The translations under genes were made by a program, and so were the position numbers. Shown piece by piece: positions 9,062-18,029 of a stretch of DNA of 57,951 nt (positions within the stretch are counted from its first letter, which is position 1; every line of letters begins with the position of its first letter). This DNA comes from Clostridia bacterium (lineage in GTDB: Bacteria; Bacillota; Clostridia; Acetivibrionales; JAFADI01): contig JAOAAU010000003.1 in assembly GCA_026418695.1 (NCBI GenBank), positions 1 to 57,951 on the forward strand, written 5' to 3'. Under the pieces are notes generated by a model that did no database searches, was not told the origin of the DNA, and worked only from the letters and a program-made list of their open reading frames with translations.

Positions 9062-9411
9062 TCTTTACGCCTCCTATAAAATAAAATTTCAAATACCTTC
9101 TGGTATTTTTTTACATGTTTATTATACTTTATTTTCCATTTTTATTTATTTCATTCCCATTAAATAACATTAACGTGCATATTAATATTTGGTAACAAGA
9201 AAATTACAATATTTTTTGTACAGGTATTGGGTATTAATATCTTGCATTTTTTTGTGTTTTTACTAGAGGAATTGGAGGTTCAGTACGCTTTTTGTCAAAA
9301 TTATGGATCAACAGATAAAAGGCAGCCGTCCGGTTTGAAACACCAAAGCGCCTGCCTTTATTCTTTATTATAATATGTTGTAACTATTCTACTCTACGGA
9401 GTTGCGAAACC
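9062..9411. other. AT-rich intergenic region
   Basis: It carries the upstream region of the S-layer gene and, at its left end on the minus strand, the 3' region of fprA with the terminator listed separately. No ORF or further structure is seen. Confidence 0.5.
9317..9360 (-). terminator. Terminator of fprA
   Basis: AAAGGCAG and CTGCCTTT arms around a 28-nt loop, with a short T run on the minus strand. It lies 50 bp past the fprA stop. Confidence 0.65.
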
Positions 9412-10596
9412 TCATTCACCCAGAGCCTTCGCAAAGCTTTCTCCGAATTCTACACATTGCAAAAGCTCTTCATCTGTTGGAACATACCTAAACTGGATAG
9501 GTTCAGCCGCCACCTTGATTCCGGCTTCTTCAAGGTGCTTGCTGATGACTTTGGCAGCCTCGCCGCTCCATCCATAGCTGCCGAATGCTGCACCAATCTT
9601 ATTCTTGAATTTATGCCCCTTGATTTCATCCAGAAGCCCTGCAATGGAGCGTAATACGGTATTGTTTACAGTACAGCTTCCGATGATCATCCCCTTGGCC
9701 TTAAACAACTCTGTAAGCAAGTCACTTTGGTCCGTAATAGAATTATCATACATCTTAAACATTACATTATGCTTGGCAAGACCTTCTCCTATAGCCTCTG
9801 CCATTTTCTTTGTGGCTTTATACATGGTGTCATAGACGATAACTACCGTTCCTTCATTATAGTCCTGAGACCATTCATAGTATTTTTCAACAATTTGCAT
9901 CGGGTTTTCCCGCCAGATCACACCATGACTTGGTGCAATCATTTCAATCGGCAGATTCAGCGCCTTGATCTGCTCCACCTTTTTCTTGATCAATGGGCTG
10001 AAGGGTGTCAGAATATTGGCATAGTATTTGATCGCTTCCTGATACAGCTCGCAGGTATCTACCTCGTCATTGAACAAGGAAGCCGGTGAATAATGCTGTC
10101 CAAAGGCATCATTGGACAAAGCCACATTCGGACCTTTCACGTAGGTCAAAAGGCTGTCAGGCCAGTGGAGCATCTGCATCTCAACAAAAATCAGCTCATA
10201 CTCTCCAATTTTAACAGAGTCTCCGGTCTTAACAATATTGAAGTTCCAGTCCTGGTGGAAATGACGCTTGATGATGTCCGCACCATTTTTAGTACAGTAG
10301 ATCGGGGTATTTGGGATTTTGGACATGATGTACCCAAGGCTTCCGCCATGATCCGGCTCGATGTGGTTGATAACAATCATATCAATGTTCTGCAAACCAA
10401 CTTCTTTCTCAAGCCTTTCCGCAAATTCTTCCTTGTATGGATCCCAAACTGTATCTACCAAGACCGTTTTCTCATCCTTAATCAAATAGGAGTTATAGGT
10501 GGATCCCCTGTGTGTTGAGAGTTCATGCCCATGGAACTGTCTAAGGCTCCAATCTTTAACACCAACCCAATAAACATTCTTTTTTATTTCGATCAT
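9412..10596 (-). CDS. fprA: Flavodiiron protein (A-type flavoprotein)
   Basis: A 394-residue protein that reduces O2 to water and/or NO to N2O in anaerobes. The N-terminal 250 residues are a metallo-beta-lactamase-like diiron domain; the ligand motif NHIEPDHGGSLG lies near residues 78-89, with further histidines in MLHWPDS and APSHGVIW. The C-terminal 140 residues are a flavodoxin-like FMN domain starting VVIVYDTMYKATKKMAEAIG. No rubredoxin domain is fused, so an external electron donor is needed. It is monocistronic with its own terminator. The domain order and length match Moorella/Clostridium FprA. Confidence 0.94.
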   Translation of the reverse strand: MIEIKKNVYWVGVKDWSLRQFHGHELSTHRGSTYNSYLIKDEKTVLVDTVWDPYKEEFAERLEKEVGLQNIDMIVINHIEPDHGGSLGYIMSKIPNTPIYCTKNGADIIKRHFHQDWNFNIVKTGDSVKIGEYELIFVEMQMLHWPDSLLTYVKGPNVALSNDAFGQHYSPASLFNDEVDTCELYQEAIKYYANILTPFSPLIKKKVEQIKALNLPIEMIAPSHGVIWRENPMQIVEKYYEWSQDYNEGTVVIVYDTMYKATKKMAEAIGEGLAKHNVMFKMYDNSITDQSDLLTELFKAKGMIIGSCTVNNTVLRSIAGLLDEIKGHKFKNKIGAAFGSYGWSGEAAKVISKHLEEAGIKVAAEPIQFRYVPTDEELLQCVEFGESFAKALGE

Positions 10597-10789
10597 ATTT
10601 TTACTCCTCCTAAACCGTAAATATATATTAAATTATAAATCCCCAAACTCACTTTGCTTCAACGCGCCTGCCATTTTATAAAACAATATATACCCTTGTA
10701 CTACATTTTTTAAACTAAATTCAATTGTATCATTTAAACTATATTATAAAAATCGCTAAAGAATAACAAATTGGGTTAAAAACAAAAAC

Positions 10790-10825
10790 AAATCCCCTCA
10801 AGCCTGTTTAAGGTTGAAGGGATTG
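10790..10825 (-). terminator. Terminator of tyrS
   Basis: AATCCCTTCAA and TTGAGGGGATT arms on the minus strand, followed by TTTGTTTTTGTTTTT. It lies 65-100 bp past the tyrS stop. Confidence 0.8.
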
Positions 10826-10890
10826 ATTGATAAAAAATCATTATAACAGTTAAATTTTTACAAAAAAGGTTTAAGAATGCTCTTAAATCT

Positions 10891-12117
10891 TTATTGAAGT
10901 ACGATTTTGTGGTAAACCTTTTTGCCTTTTCTAATAATAAGTTCGTTATTTTCAAAGTCAGCAGGTTTGATCACCAGATCAATGCTTTCAACCTTTCCTT
11001 CACCGATATATACGCCTCCCTGGGCAACCAGACGGCGGCCTTCGCCCTTTGAAGGAATCAGCTTGGACCTGAGTAATAAATCCAGCACGTTCATGCCATC
11101 GCCAAACTCTGAAGCGGGAATTTCTGTAGTAGGCATATCTGCTGCTGCGCCGCCTTTACCGAACAAAGCTTCTGCCGCATCCCTGGCTTTGATGGCTTCT
11201 TCTTCATTATGAACCAGTCTTGTTACCTCAAAAGCCAATATCTTCTTTGCTTCATTGATTTCCTGATCCTTCAGCTGAGCCAACCTGTTGATTTCCTCCA
11301 TAGGAAGGAAGGTAAGCAGCTTCAGGCACTTGACTACATCTGCATCATTTACATTTCTCCAGTATTGATAGAAATCATAAGGAGATGTCTTATCAGGATC
11401 GAGCCAAACAGCACCTTTCTCTGTCTTGCCCATTTTTTTACCTTCACTTGTAGTAAGCAGAGAAAAGGTCATCCCGTATGCTTCCTTGCCTTCTGCCTTT
11501 CGAATAAGTTCCATACCTCCAAGAATATTCGCCCACTGGTCATCTCCACCAAGCTGCATATTACATCCATATAATTGATTCAACTTCAGAAAGTCATAGC
11601 TTTGCATGAGCATGTAGTTGAACTCAATAAAAGTCAACCCTCTCTCAAGTCTGGATTTATAGCACTCAGCAGATAACATTCGATTTACTGAAAAATGTGC
11701 ACCTATTTCCCTTAAAAAGTTCACATAGTTCAATTCCAAAAGCCAATCGGCATTATCCACCATAATTGCTTTTCCATCGGTAAAATCGATAAACTTGGAA
11801 AGCTGCTGCTTAAATCTATCCGCATTATGCTGGATGTCTTCTCTGGTCATCATTTTTCTCATATCTGTTTTTCCCGATGGATCCCCAACCATGGCAGTTC
11901 CCCCACCAATAATTGCTATAGGTCTGTGTCCTGCACGCTGCATGTGTGCCATCGCCATCATCGGCACAAAGTGACCTACATGAAGGCTGTCTGCCGTCGG
12001 ATCAAAACCAACATAAAAAGTAACTTTTTCTTTACCCAGCAATTCCCTGACTTCATCCTCGTGGGTTACCTGGGCAATAACGCCTCTTTCCTTCAGCATA
12101 TCAAAAACATTGGACAT
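10891..12117 (-). CDS. tyrS: Tyrosine--tRNA ligase
   Basis: A 408-residue class I aminoacyl-tRNA synthetase that charges tRNA-Tyr. The HIGH motif appears as HVGH near residue 47 and KMSKS as KMGKT near 230, in a Rossmann fold that also shows [14 protein letters not shown]. The C-terminal 65 residues are an S4 RNA-binding domain ([18 protein letters not shown]). The length is typical of bacterial TyrRS. GGAGGAGG precedes the ATG. It is controlled by the T-box leader upstream. Confidence 0.96.
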   Translation of the reverse strand: MSNVFDMLKERGVIAQVTHEDEVRELLGKEKVTFYVGFDPTADSLHVGHFVPMMAMAHMQRAGHRPIAIIGGGTAMVGDPSGKTDMRKMMTREDIQHNADRFKQQLSKFIDFTDGKAIMVDNADWLLELNYVNFLREIGAHFSVNRMLSAECYKSRLERGLTFIEFNYMLMQSYDFLKLNQLYGCNMQLGGDDQWANILGGMELIRKAEGKEAYGMTFSLLTTSEGKKMGKTEKGAVWLDPDKTSPYDFYQYWRNVNDADVVKCLKLLTFLPMEEINRLAQLKDQEINEAKKILAFEVTRLVHNEEEAIKARDAAEALFGKGGAAADMPTTEIPASEFGDGMNVLDLLLRSKLIPSKGEGRRLVAQGGVYIGEGKVESIDLVIKPADFENNELIIRKGKKVYHKIVLQ

Positions 12118-12158
12118 ATTTTTCCTCCTCCAATTCTTATTTCAAAATTTTCTCCAAC

Positions 12159-12605
12159 AAAAAAAGCCTTCTCATCCTTCTGTCTAAGGACGGGAAAGCC
12201 CGTGGTACCACCTTAATTCGCACACAATTTCAAATCACCCGAATATCGTTCAATAGCTCTTACAGGAACCTAGATTTTGGGTTTTATTAGCAGTGATCCA
12301 TTCTCAGCTGCTAATTATCTGTGCACCTTATTAAAATCCGCTGTAACGGCCGGCTGCCGTCAGTGCCTACTAAAATAGGAGGTTAGAAGTTTGAGGTTCA
12401 AGGTTGAATTTAAGTGAGCCTTCGAAGAAGCTTCTTTAATTCTCACTTCTTACTTCCTACTCTAATTCGGTAATGTCCCCTTTTAATATCTTTCAGCACG
12501 AAACTCCAGAGGGTAATTCGCAGGTCTATGTTCTGGGGTGCTTTCACCAGCCGCACGCCTCTCTTCATTGCAACCACAGCTGCTACATAATCTCTTTCAT
12601 AGTCT
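12159..12605 (-). promoter_or_regulatory. T-box riboswitch leader of tyrS (tyrosine-specific), probably interrupted
   Basis: The conserved T-box AAGGTGGTACCACG is on the minus strand at 12201-12214, followed by a hairpin region ending in seven T at 12159-12165. A candidate Stem I lies at 12508-12562: AGAGG at its 5' base pairs with CCTCT at its 3' base, and the triplet just before the 3' base is TAC (12513-12515), a tyrosine codon in the position expected for the specifier. Uncharged tRNA-Tyr should pair there and favour antitermination. Stem I and the antiterminator are about 300 bp apart because of the repeat-like insert at 12367-12470. The Stem I assignment is my reading by eye; the T-box core is clear. 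Confidence 0.85.
12367..12470. repeat. Small heptamer-repeat / inverted-repeat element inside the tyrS leader
   Basis: On the minus strand the segment begins with TAGGAAGTAAGAAGT and ends with ACTTCTAACCTCCTA, which are 15-bp inverted repeats matching at 13 positions. Inside are degenerate 7-bp units such as AACCTTG, AACCTCA, AACTTCT, AACCTCC, and a small hairpin GAAGCTTC. It separates the candidate T-box Stem I from the rest of the leader. It codes for nothing. Confidence 0.5.
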
Positions 12606-12612
12606 TTAACGT

Positions 12613-12642
12613 ATTTTACCACATGGAAATGTTTTTATGCAA
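12613..12642 (-). promoter_or_regulatory. Candidate promoter of tyrS leader
   Basis: A TAAAAT -10 (12613-12618) and a weak TTGCAT -35 (12637-12642) with an 18-bp spacer on the minus strand. They lie just upstream of the first T-box helix. Confidence 0.4.
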
Positions 12643-12764
12643 TACATTTTTGAAGGATATCTTGCATATTACATTTCAATTAACTCAGTATAGCGAGGCC
12701 TGGATAAACGGAAGCCATGACTTCTCTTACTTACATCTCAGAACATCAATGGCTAAAGGACAAT

Positions 12765-12789
12765 AAAAGCCCCCGGAGAACCGAAGGCC
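12765..12789 (-). terminator. Terminator of dapL
   Basis: GGCC-TTCGG / CCG-GGGGC hairpin followed by TTTT on the minus strand, 16 bp past the dapL stop. Confidence 0.75.
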
Positions 12790-12804
12790 TTATGTCAAGC
12801 TAAG

Positions 12805-14040
12805 TTAGATTTTCAAACGAGTCTTGAATCTGTTTACAGCTTCTTCCGTATTCTCCTTGCTGCCAAAGGCTGTCAGCCTGAAGTAGCCCTGTCCGCTAGG
12901 TCCGAAACCGACTCCGGGAGTACCCACGATATTTGCTTCATTAAGAAGCTTGTCAAAGAATGACCATGAGTCCAAGCCATTCGGAGTCCTCAGCCAGATA
13001 TATGGCGCATTCACTCCTCCATACACCTCGATACCTACGCTCTTTAAGCCTTCTCTGATAATCTTTGCATTAGCCATATAGTAATCGACCAAAGCTCTTA
13101 CTTGCTTGCGGCCTTCTTCGCTGTATACCGCTTCAGCCCCTCTTTGAACAATGTAGGAAACTCCGTTGAATTTGGTTGCCTGTCTTCTGTACCAGAGTCT
13201 GTTTAGATTTATAGCTTCTCCGGATGCGGAATAAGCCTTCAAATCTTTTGGAATGATGGTATATGCACATCTTGTGCCAGTAAAACCGGCTGTCTTCGAA
13301 AAGCTCTTGAATTCAATGGCAACTTCTCTGGCACCCTCAATTTCAAAGATACTGTGAGGAACGTTTTCCTCACTGATATACGCTTCGTATGCAGCATCGT
13401 AAAGAATAATGGAATTGTTCTTTTTCGCATACTCTACCCATTTCTTAAGCTCATCTTTTGAAAGAGTCATTCCTGTAGGATTGTTGGGGAAACAGAGGTA
13501 AATCAGATCTACCCGTTCCTTTGGAAGTTCAGGTACAAACTTGTTCTCAGCAGTGCAAGGGAGGTATGTGATCCTGCTCCACTTTCCATCACTTCCGTAT
13601 TCACCGGTTCTTCCAGCCATAACATTGCTGTCCACATAAACAGGATACACGGGGTCGGTTACCGCAATGGTGCAGTCCTGACCAAAAAGCTCCTGAATAT
13701 TGGCAGTATCGCTTTTTGCTCCATCGCTTACAAACACTTCATCGGTACCGATATTTACGCCTCTTGCCTTGTAGTCACATTCAATGATCTTATTGATTAA
13801 AAAGTCATAACCTTCGTACTCGGGATAACCTTTGAAGGTTTTTACATCCGCCATATCATCCACAGCCTTATGCATAGCCTCAATGCAGGCCTGTGGCAAA
13901 GGTCTTGTTACATCTCCGATTCCGAGTCGGATGATGTTTGCTTCAGGATGTTCTGCCTTAAAAGCGTTGACTCTTTTTCCGATTTCAGCAAAAAGGTAAT
14001 TGCCTGGTAACTTCAAATGATTTTCATTGACTCTAACCAT
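12805..14040 (-). CDS. dapL: LL-diaminopimelate aminotransferase
   Basis: A 411-residue fold-type I PLP enzyme that converts tetrahydrodipicolinate plus glutamate directly to LL-DAP, bypassing the succinylase and acetylase routes. The PLP lysine lies in [15 protein letters not shown]. Other family marks are [11 protein letters not shown] near the N-terminus, FPNNPTGM and [12 protein letters not shown] at 14040 with GGAGGAG upstream is the start; the longer reading to 14112 has no ribosome site. It follows dapF and lysA on the same strand, separated from dapF by a repeat-filled gap of 224 bp. Confidence 0.95.
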   Translation of the reverse strand: MVRVNENHLKLPGNYLFAEIGKRVNAFKAEHPEANIIRLGIGDVTRPLPQACIEAMHKAVDDMADVKTFKGYPEYEGYDFLINKIIECDYKARGVNIGTDEVFVSDGAKSDTANIQELFGQDCTIAVTDPVYPVYVDSNVMAGRTGEYGSDGKWSRITYLPCTAENKFVPELPKERVDLIYLCFPNNPTGMTLSKDELKKWVEYAKKNNSIILYDAAYEAYISEENVPHSIFEIEGAREVAIEFKSFSKTAGFTGTRCAYTIIPKDLKAYSASGEAINLNRLWYRRQATKFNGVSYIVQRGAEAVYSEEGRKQVRALVDYYMANAKIIREGLKSVGIEVYGGVNAPYIWLRTPNGLDSWSFFDKLLNEANIVGTPGVGFGPSGQGYFRLTAFGSKENTEEAVNRFKTRLKI

Positions 14041-14093
14041 GGTTGTTCTCCTCCATCTATCTTTGTTATATAGTGTTTTTAAATTTATTTCTT

Positions 14094-14271
14094 GGACGAG
14101 CCGATGTCTCACCCCCTATGTTATTGCCATCTTTGGGTGGACAGGGTCGTCCGACCCTACGATTAATCTGTTTTAACCTTTTGGGCGAGCCGGTGTCTCG
14201 CCCCTACGTCATCCCTCATCACGTATTCCCTATCACCTATCACCTATCACCTATTACCTATTACCTATTGC
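14094..14271. repeat. REP-like palindromes plus a 7-bp tandem repeat
   Basis: Two related palindromic units occur at 14094-14120 (GGACGAG...CTCACCC) and 14183-14208 (GGGCGAG...CTCGCCC then CTACG). A third palindrome, GGGTCG/CGACCC, is at 14144-14157. From 14230 to 14271 there are six 7-bp units: CTATCAC three times, CTATTAC twice and CTATTGC once. The last unit contains the dapF stop codon. The palindromes resemble widespread REP-type intergenic elements. Confidence 0.7.
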
Positions 14272-15104
14272 CCAATATCAATTTCACCATCAAATACTTT
14301 TACTGCCGGCCCTGTCATATAAACATGATTGTCTTTTTCATTCCATTCAATGATCAGGTCACCGCCAAGGAGTTTCACTGTTGCTTTTCTATCGCTGACA
14401 CCGTTCAGAACCGAAGCTACCAGGACAGCACAAGCTCCTGTACCGCAAGCCAAGGTTTCGCCTGCACCTCTTTCCCATACCCGCATTTTAAGGTTTTGTC
14501 TATCTATGATTTGAACAAACTCAGCATTGATCTTCCTAGGATACAAGGTGTGGGTTTCCATTTTAGGTCCATCTGCTTCGAGAGGGAATTTCAATACGTC
14601 CTTAACATAAGCAACTGCATGCGGGTTTCCCATGGAAACGCAGGTTACATTGAAGGTTTTTCCGTTAACTTCTACAGGTTCCGCAATAAAACGATCCTTT
14701 TCACTTTTCACAGGAATGTCTTTCGGCTTTAGTATGGGCTCTCCCATATCCACTTTAACCAAAACAACCTTTCCATTTTCTGCAGTCATCTCCAAGATCT
14801 TGATACCCGCAAGCGTCTCAACCTTTACAGTGGTTTTATCTGTAAGCTTATTGTCATAGACATACTTGCCGACACAACGGATGGCATTTCCGCACATTTC
14901 TGCTTCAGATCCGTCGGAATTGAACATTCTCATCCGGAAGTCTGCAATCTCGGAAGGCATAATAAGTACAAGCCCGTCAGAACCAATACCGAAGTGACGG
15001 TCACTTACAAACTTTGCTACCTCAGAAGGGTTCTCAACCTTTTCACTAAGACAGTTTACATATATATAATCATTACCTAATCCCTGCATTTTAGTAAATT
15101 TCAT
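14265..15104 (-). CDS. dapF: Diaminopimelate epimerase
   Basis: A 279-residue PLP-independent racemase converting LL-DAP to meso-DAP for peptidoglycan and lysine. The two catalytic cysteines are in EMCGNAIRC (about residue 73) and [11 protein letters not shown] (about 218). The N-terminal GLGNDYIYV motif is present. I chose ATG at 15104, with GGGAGG upstream, over the extension to 15161. It lies between lysA (upstream) and dapL (downstream). Its last codon and stop fall within the 7-bp tandem repeat, so the C-terminus DIGQ may have been set by the repeat. Confidence 0.96.
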   Translation of the reverse strand: MKFTKMQGLGNDYIYVNCLSEKVENPSEVAKFVSDRHFGIGSDGLVLIMPSEIADFRMRMFNSDGSEAEMCGNAIRCVGKYVYDNKLTDKTTVKVETLAGIKILEMTAENGKVVLVKVDMGEPILKPKDIPVKSEKDRFIAEPVEVNGKTFNVTCVSMGNPHAVAYVKDVLKFPLEADGPKMETHTLYPRKINAEFVQIIDRQNLKMRVWERGAGETLACGTGACAVLVASVLNGVSDRKATVKLLGGDLIIEWNEKDNHVYMTGPAVKVFDGEIDIGQ

Positions 15105-15194
15105 TTTTGCAACCTCCCTTATCAAATCTTGCATTTTATCCAACAACATTATACCACACAAACTTCCAGGGGCAACATTTACTTCTCCATCTTT

Positions 15195-16445
15195 TTAAAT
15201 AATAAAATTTCTGATTAAGTCTTCCAATGTATCCCTTTTCCGTATCAAGACTGCTTCTCCGGATTCCCGGATCAGTACTTCTGCCGGCCTCAACCTGTTA
15301 TTGTAGTTGGAAGCCATTGAATATCCGTAGGCTCCCGCATCCATCACCCCAAGAATATCTCCTTCCTCAACTTTCTGAAGCCGCCTTCCCCGCGCAATGA
15401 TATCTCCGCTTTCACAGATGTTTCCTACAATATTTGCAACCATTTCCTCGTTTGCCCCTGATATATCACTATTCTTATAAACTTCAATATCGTGATGGGA
15501 ATCATACATTACAGGACGTGCCAGAACATTGAAACCCATATCCGTTCCAACATAATTGGTTCCGTAGTTCTGTTTTATCGCATGCACCGTTCCGAGAAGT
15601 GCTCCGCATTCTGCAGCAATATACCGCCCGGGTTCAATCTTGAACAGAACATTTTTACCATATTGCTCTGACCATTGCAGCAGCAGTTTTGTCAAACTCT
15701 CTCCAAGCATGCTTAAGTCCAACCGCTCCTGTCCTTCCTGTTTGTGATATGGAATACCGAAACCTCCTCCAAGATCTACGAACTCCAAGTCTTCAAACTG
15801 TTTTGCAATAGAAAGGATGGAATTCACACTTTCCAGATACGCATTCCCTTCAAGAAAGAGCGAACCTATATGCTGATTGATTCCAGCCAGCTTCAAATCG
15901 TATTCCTTGAGGATGCCTTTTACCTCCGAAACAAAATCCATATTCACACCAAACTTGGTCTTTTTCCCCGCAGTCATTACTTTTTCATGATGACCTGCAC
16001 CGATACCCGGATTAAACCTTACAGCCACTTTCCCTCCCGGATTGATCCTTCCAAAGAGTTTTAACTGGGACAGTGAATCAATACTGACCAAAATCCCCCT
16101 GTCAACAGCAAACTTCATTTCCTCGGCCGATACATTATTGCTTATGTAAAATATTTCATTTGCCTGATATCCAGCAGCTTCAAGGACATAGATCTCTCCC
16201 GGGGACATGGCATCCACCAGCATTCCTTCCTCTCTGGCTATCTTTAAAAGTTCCAGATTTGAATTGGCTTTGATAGAGTAATTGGCCCTGAAATTCGGAT
16301 AAGAAACAAGTCCGGCCATTTCCCTGCATCGTTCCCTGAAAATCCTTTCATTATAAATATAGACCGGACTTCCAAATCTCTTCACCAGATCGTGCGGACA
16401 GTGTTTTCCATAAAAGGATGTCTTTACTGAATAATATTCACTCAT
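15195..16445 (-). CDS. lysA: Diaminopimelate decarboxylase
   Basis: A 416-residue fold-type III PLP enzyme that decarboxylates meso-DAP to lysine. The PLP lysine is in NYSIKANSN, the glycine loop in DLGGGFGIP, and the other-subunit cysteine motif is CESGDII; GAYGYSMASNYN is also typical. ATG at 16445 has GGGAGGG upstream; the start at 16460 overlaps that site. It is the first gene of lysA-dapF-dapL, with 90 bp to dapF, so meso-DAP supply and lysine formation are co-regulated. Confidence 0.95.
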   Translation of the reverse strand: MSEYYSVKTSFYGKHCPHDLVKRFGSPVYIYNERIFRERCREMAGLVSYPNFRANYSIKANSNLELLKIAREEGMLVDAMSPGEIYVLEAAGYQANEIFYISNNVSAEEMKFAVDRGILVSIDSLSQLKLFGRINPGGKVAVRFNPGIGAGHHEKVMTAGKKTKFGVNMDFVSEVKGILKEYDLKLAGINQHIGSLFLEGNAYLESVNSILSIAKQFEDLEFVDLGGGFGIPYHKQEGQERLDLSMLGESLTKLLLQWSEQYGKNVLFKIEPGRYIAAECGALLGTVHAIKQNYGTNYVGTDMGFNVLARPVMYDSHHDIEVYKNSDISGANEEMVANIVGNICESGDIIARGRRLQKVEEGDILGVMDAGAYGYSMASNYNNRLRPAEVLIRESGEAVLIRKRDTLEDLIRNFII

Positions 16446-16831
16446 AAATTCCCTCCCCATTTCTTAATTCAATATGATACACAGCAGTGCTGCATGAAAC
16501 GCTATATTCCTCTTGTGATTGATTATCAAACTTTGTTTTTTAGAGTTGCTTAAAAATATGATTCCATACATTCAGTATATGAACCCTTTTAGTCGTTGGC
16601 GTACATATAGATGCAGTTCTGTCAGCTATTCACAAATCATAATTCTTCTTACTTAAATATTATTCATTAGTAGTATTATTTAGTACTACTATATTTAATC
16701 TTTCAATTTTTGTCAAGCCCTTTTAATAAATTGTTAAAAGCAGATACTAATCCAATGGTTTATCCATATTGGTATTCTACTGTATGCTACGAAGCTATAA
16801 TGGCTTGTAAATCCGTAATCAGGAGACTTTT
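16446..16831. other. Divergent intergenic region lysA / gtrA-like
   Basis: About 385 bp, AT-rich, no ORF. It must hold both promoters. The only structure noticed is AGTAGTA/TACTACT at about 16669-16690, an inverted repeat with an 8-bp centre. No lysine riboswitch core could be recognised. Confidence 0.45.
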
Positions 16832-17257
16832 ATGACATTTTCAGGCGGGAGAGCTTTAAGGTTTTTCAAGTGGTTTAAAATACACAAAACCATTTTCCAA
16901 ATTAATAAATACTTGATTTCAGGCCTTGTTTCTTCTATTTTTGAGTACGGAGTATTTAATCTGATACTTTTTTCGTACCCGTTCAGTGTTACAGCGGCAC
17001 ACTCTGTTAGCATGTTCACGGGATTTCTAACCAGTTTCTTCCTTAATAAATACTGGTCATTTCAGTCTAATGGAAATCCATTCAAGGAACTTCTACAAAC
17101 TGCAGGTTTATTTTCTGTCAATCTGGCATTCTCCAACGCGGTGATGTTTGTTCTCACAGGGCTTTTATTGATCCCTGTATTGATTTCAAAAATATTGGTG
17201 ATGGGATTGATTGCGGGCTGGAATTTTGTTATTTTTAAGAAGTGGATCTATAGATAA
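16832..17257 (+). CDS. GtrA-family membrane protein
   Basis: A 141-residue protein with four predicted membrane helices and the GtrA pattern: FKINKYLISGLVSS-like start, FLTSFFLNKYWSF after helix two, and NFVIFKKWIYR at the end. Family members are thought to flip or handle polyprenyl-linked sugars for cell-wall glycosylation. No glycosyltransferase lies beside it, so the partner is unknown. AGGAG precedes the ATG by 7 bp. A terminator follows. Confidence 0.82.
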   Translation: MTFSGGRALRFFKWFKIHKTIFQINKYLISGLVSSIFEYGVFNLILFSYPFSVTAAHSVSMFTGFLTSFFLNKYWSFQSNGNPFKELLQTAGLFSVNLAFSNAVMFVLTGLLLIPVLISKILVMGLIAGWNFVIFKKWIYR

Positions 17258-17268
17258 AAAGTAGGTAA

Positions 17269-17306
17269 AAAAAAGAATCCAAGTTGTTTCCAACCTGAAT
17301 TCTTTT
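17269..17306. terminator. Terminator between gtrA-like gene and tRNA cluster
   Basis: AAAAAGAAT...GTTG / CAAC...ATTCTTTTT hairpin with T and A runs on either side. It can serve both the plus-strand gene and the minus-strand tRNAs. Confidence 0.8.
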
Positions 17307-17391
17307 TGGTGGGGAGAGATGGATTCGAACCATCGAAGTCAGAGACAACAGATTTACAGTCTGCCCCCTTTGGCCGCTCGGGAATCTCCCC
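17307..17391 (-). tRNA. tRNA-Tyr (GTA)
   Basis: An 85-nt class II tRNA with acceptor GGGGAGA/TCTCCCC, long variable arm, anticodon loop CTGTAAA (GTA), T-loop GTTCGAATC and an encoded CCA. Last gene of the four-tRNA cluster. Confidence 0.95.
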
Positions 17392-17394
17392 ATA

Positions 17395-17470
17395 TGGAGC
17401 TGGTGGACGGAATCGAACCCCCGACCTGCTGATTACAAGTCAGCTGCTCTACCTGCTGAGCTACACCAGC
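17395..17470 (-). tRNA. tRNA-Thr (TGT)
   Basis: A 76-nt cloverleaf with acceptor GCTGGTG/CACCAGC, anticodon loop CTTGTAA (TGT), T-loop GTTCGATTC and an encoded CCA. Confidence 0.95.
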
Positions 17471-17485
17471 GTATTAAGTTGTAAA

Positions 17486-17562
17486 TGGCGACCCGGAAGG
17501 GGCTCGAACCCTCGACCTCTAGCGTGACAGGCTAGCGTTCTGACCAACTGAACTACCGGGCC
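17486..17562 (-). tRNA. tRNA-Asp (GTC)
   Basis: A 77-nt cloverleaf with acceptor GGCCCGG, anticodon loop CTGTCAC (GTC), discriminator G (usual for Asp) and an encoded CCA. Confidence 0.95.
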
Positions 17563-17641
17563 GTATTTTAAACTTTGGTTTGTCCACCGGTCTACCAGCC
17601 ATTCATGAAAGCTAGTAGACCAGCTGACTATTTATTGCTAA

Positions 17642-17717
17642 TGGGGACCCATAGGGGATTCGAACCCCTGTTACCGCCGTGAAAGGGCGGTGTCTTAGGC
17701 CACTTGACCAATGGGCC
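17642..17717 (-). tRNA. tRNA-Glu (TTC)
   Basis: A 76-nt cloverleaf with acceptor GGCCCAT, anticodon loop CTTTCAC (TTC), T-loop GTTCGAATC and an encoded CCA. First gene of the cluster. Confidence 0.95.
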
Positions 17718-17767
17718 TTGTTTCACCATGTCGGTTTTTAACGTTTCCGTGCCAACCGACAAAGACT

Positions 17768-17796
17768 ATTTTACTGGCGGATCGATAAAAAGTCAA
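17768..17796 (-). promoter_or_regulatory. Promoter of the tRNA cluster
   Basis: TTGACT (-35, 17791-17796) and TAAAAT (-10, 17768-17773) with a 17-bp spacer on the minus strand, about 50 bp upstream of tRNA-Glu. A near-consensus housekeeping promoter, as expected for stable RNA. The rest of 17718-18029 is AT-rich with no gene. Confidence 0.75.
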
Positions 17797-18029
17797 GCAA
17801 ATTCTCTAAAATTTTTACATGAATTTTTTAGGTTTATTAATAGATTATGGTATGATATGATTAATATGAGTTGCTGCAATGCTTTCAAAGCTTTTACAGC
17901 ATCAACGGATACCAATATTATATAAAATATAGAGAACCATCATGGATTTTATTTGGAGTTTGCTAATACTGTTCATTCTGCTTCACTGTAGTTAGTTATA
18001 TATACTAATAGAAAAACAAGGTGATCAAC

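Noticed and set aside
9727-10518. Plus-strand ORFs over fprA
   Set aside because: Antisense shadows of a well-supported flavodiiron protein with a normal codon pattern.
14094-14271. CRISPR array in the dapF-dapL gap
   Set aside because: Units are 7 bp with no spacers, and the palindromes are not regularly spaced.
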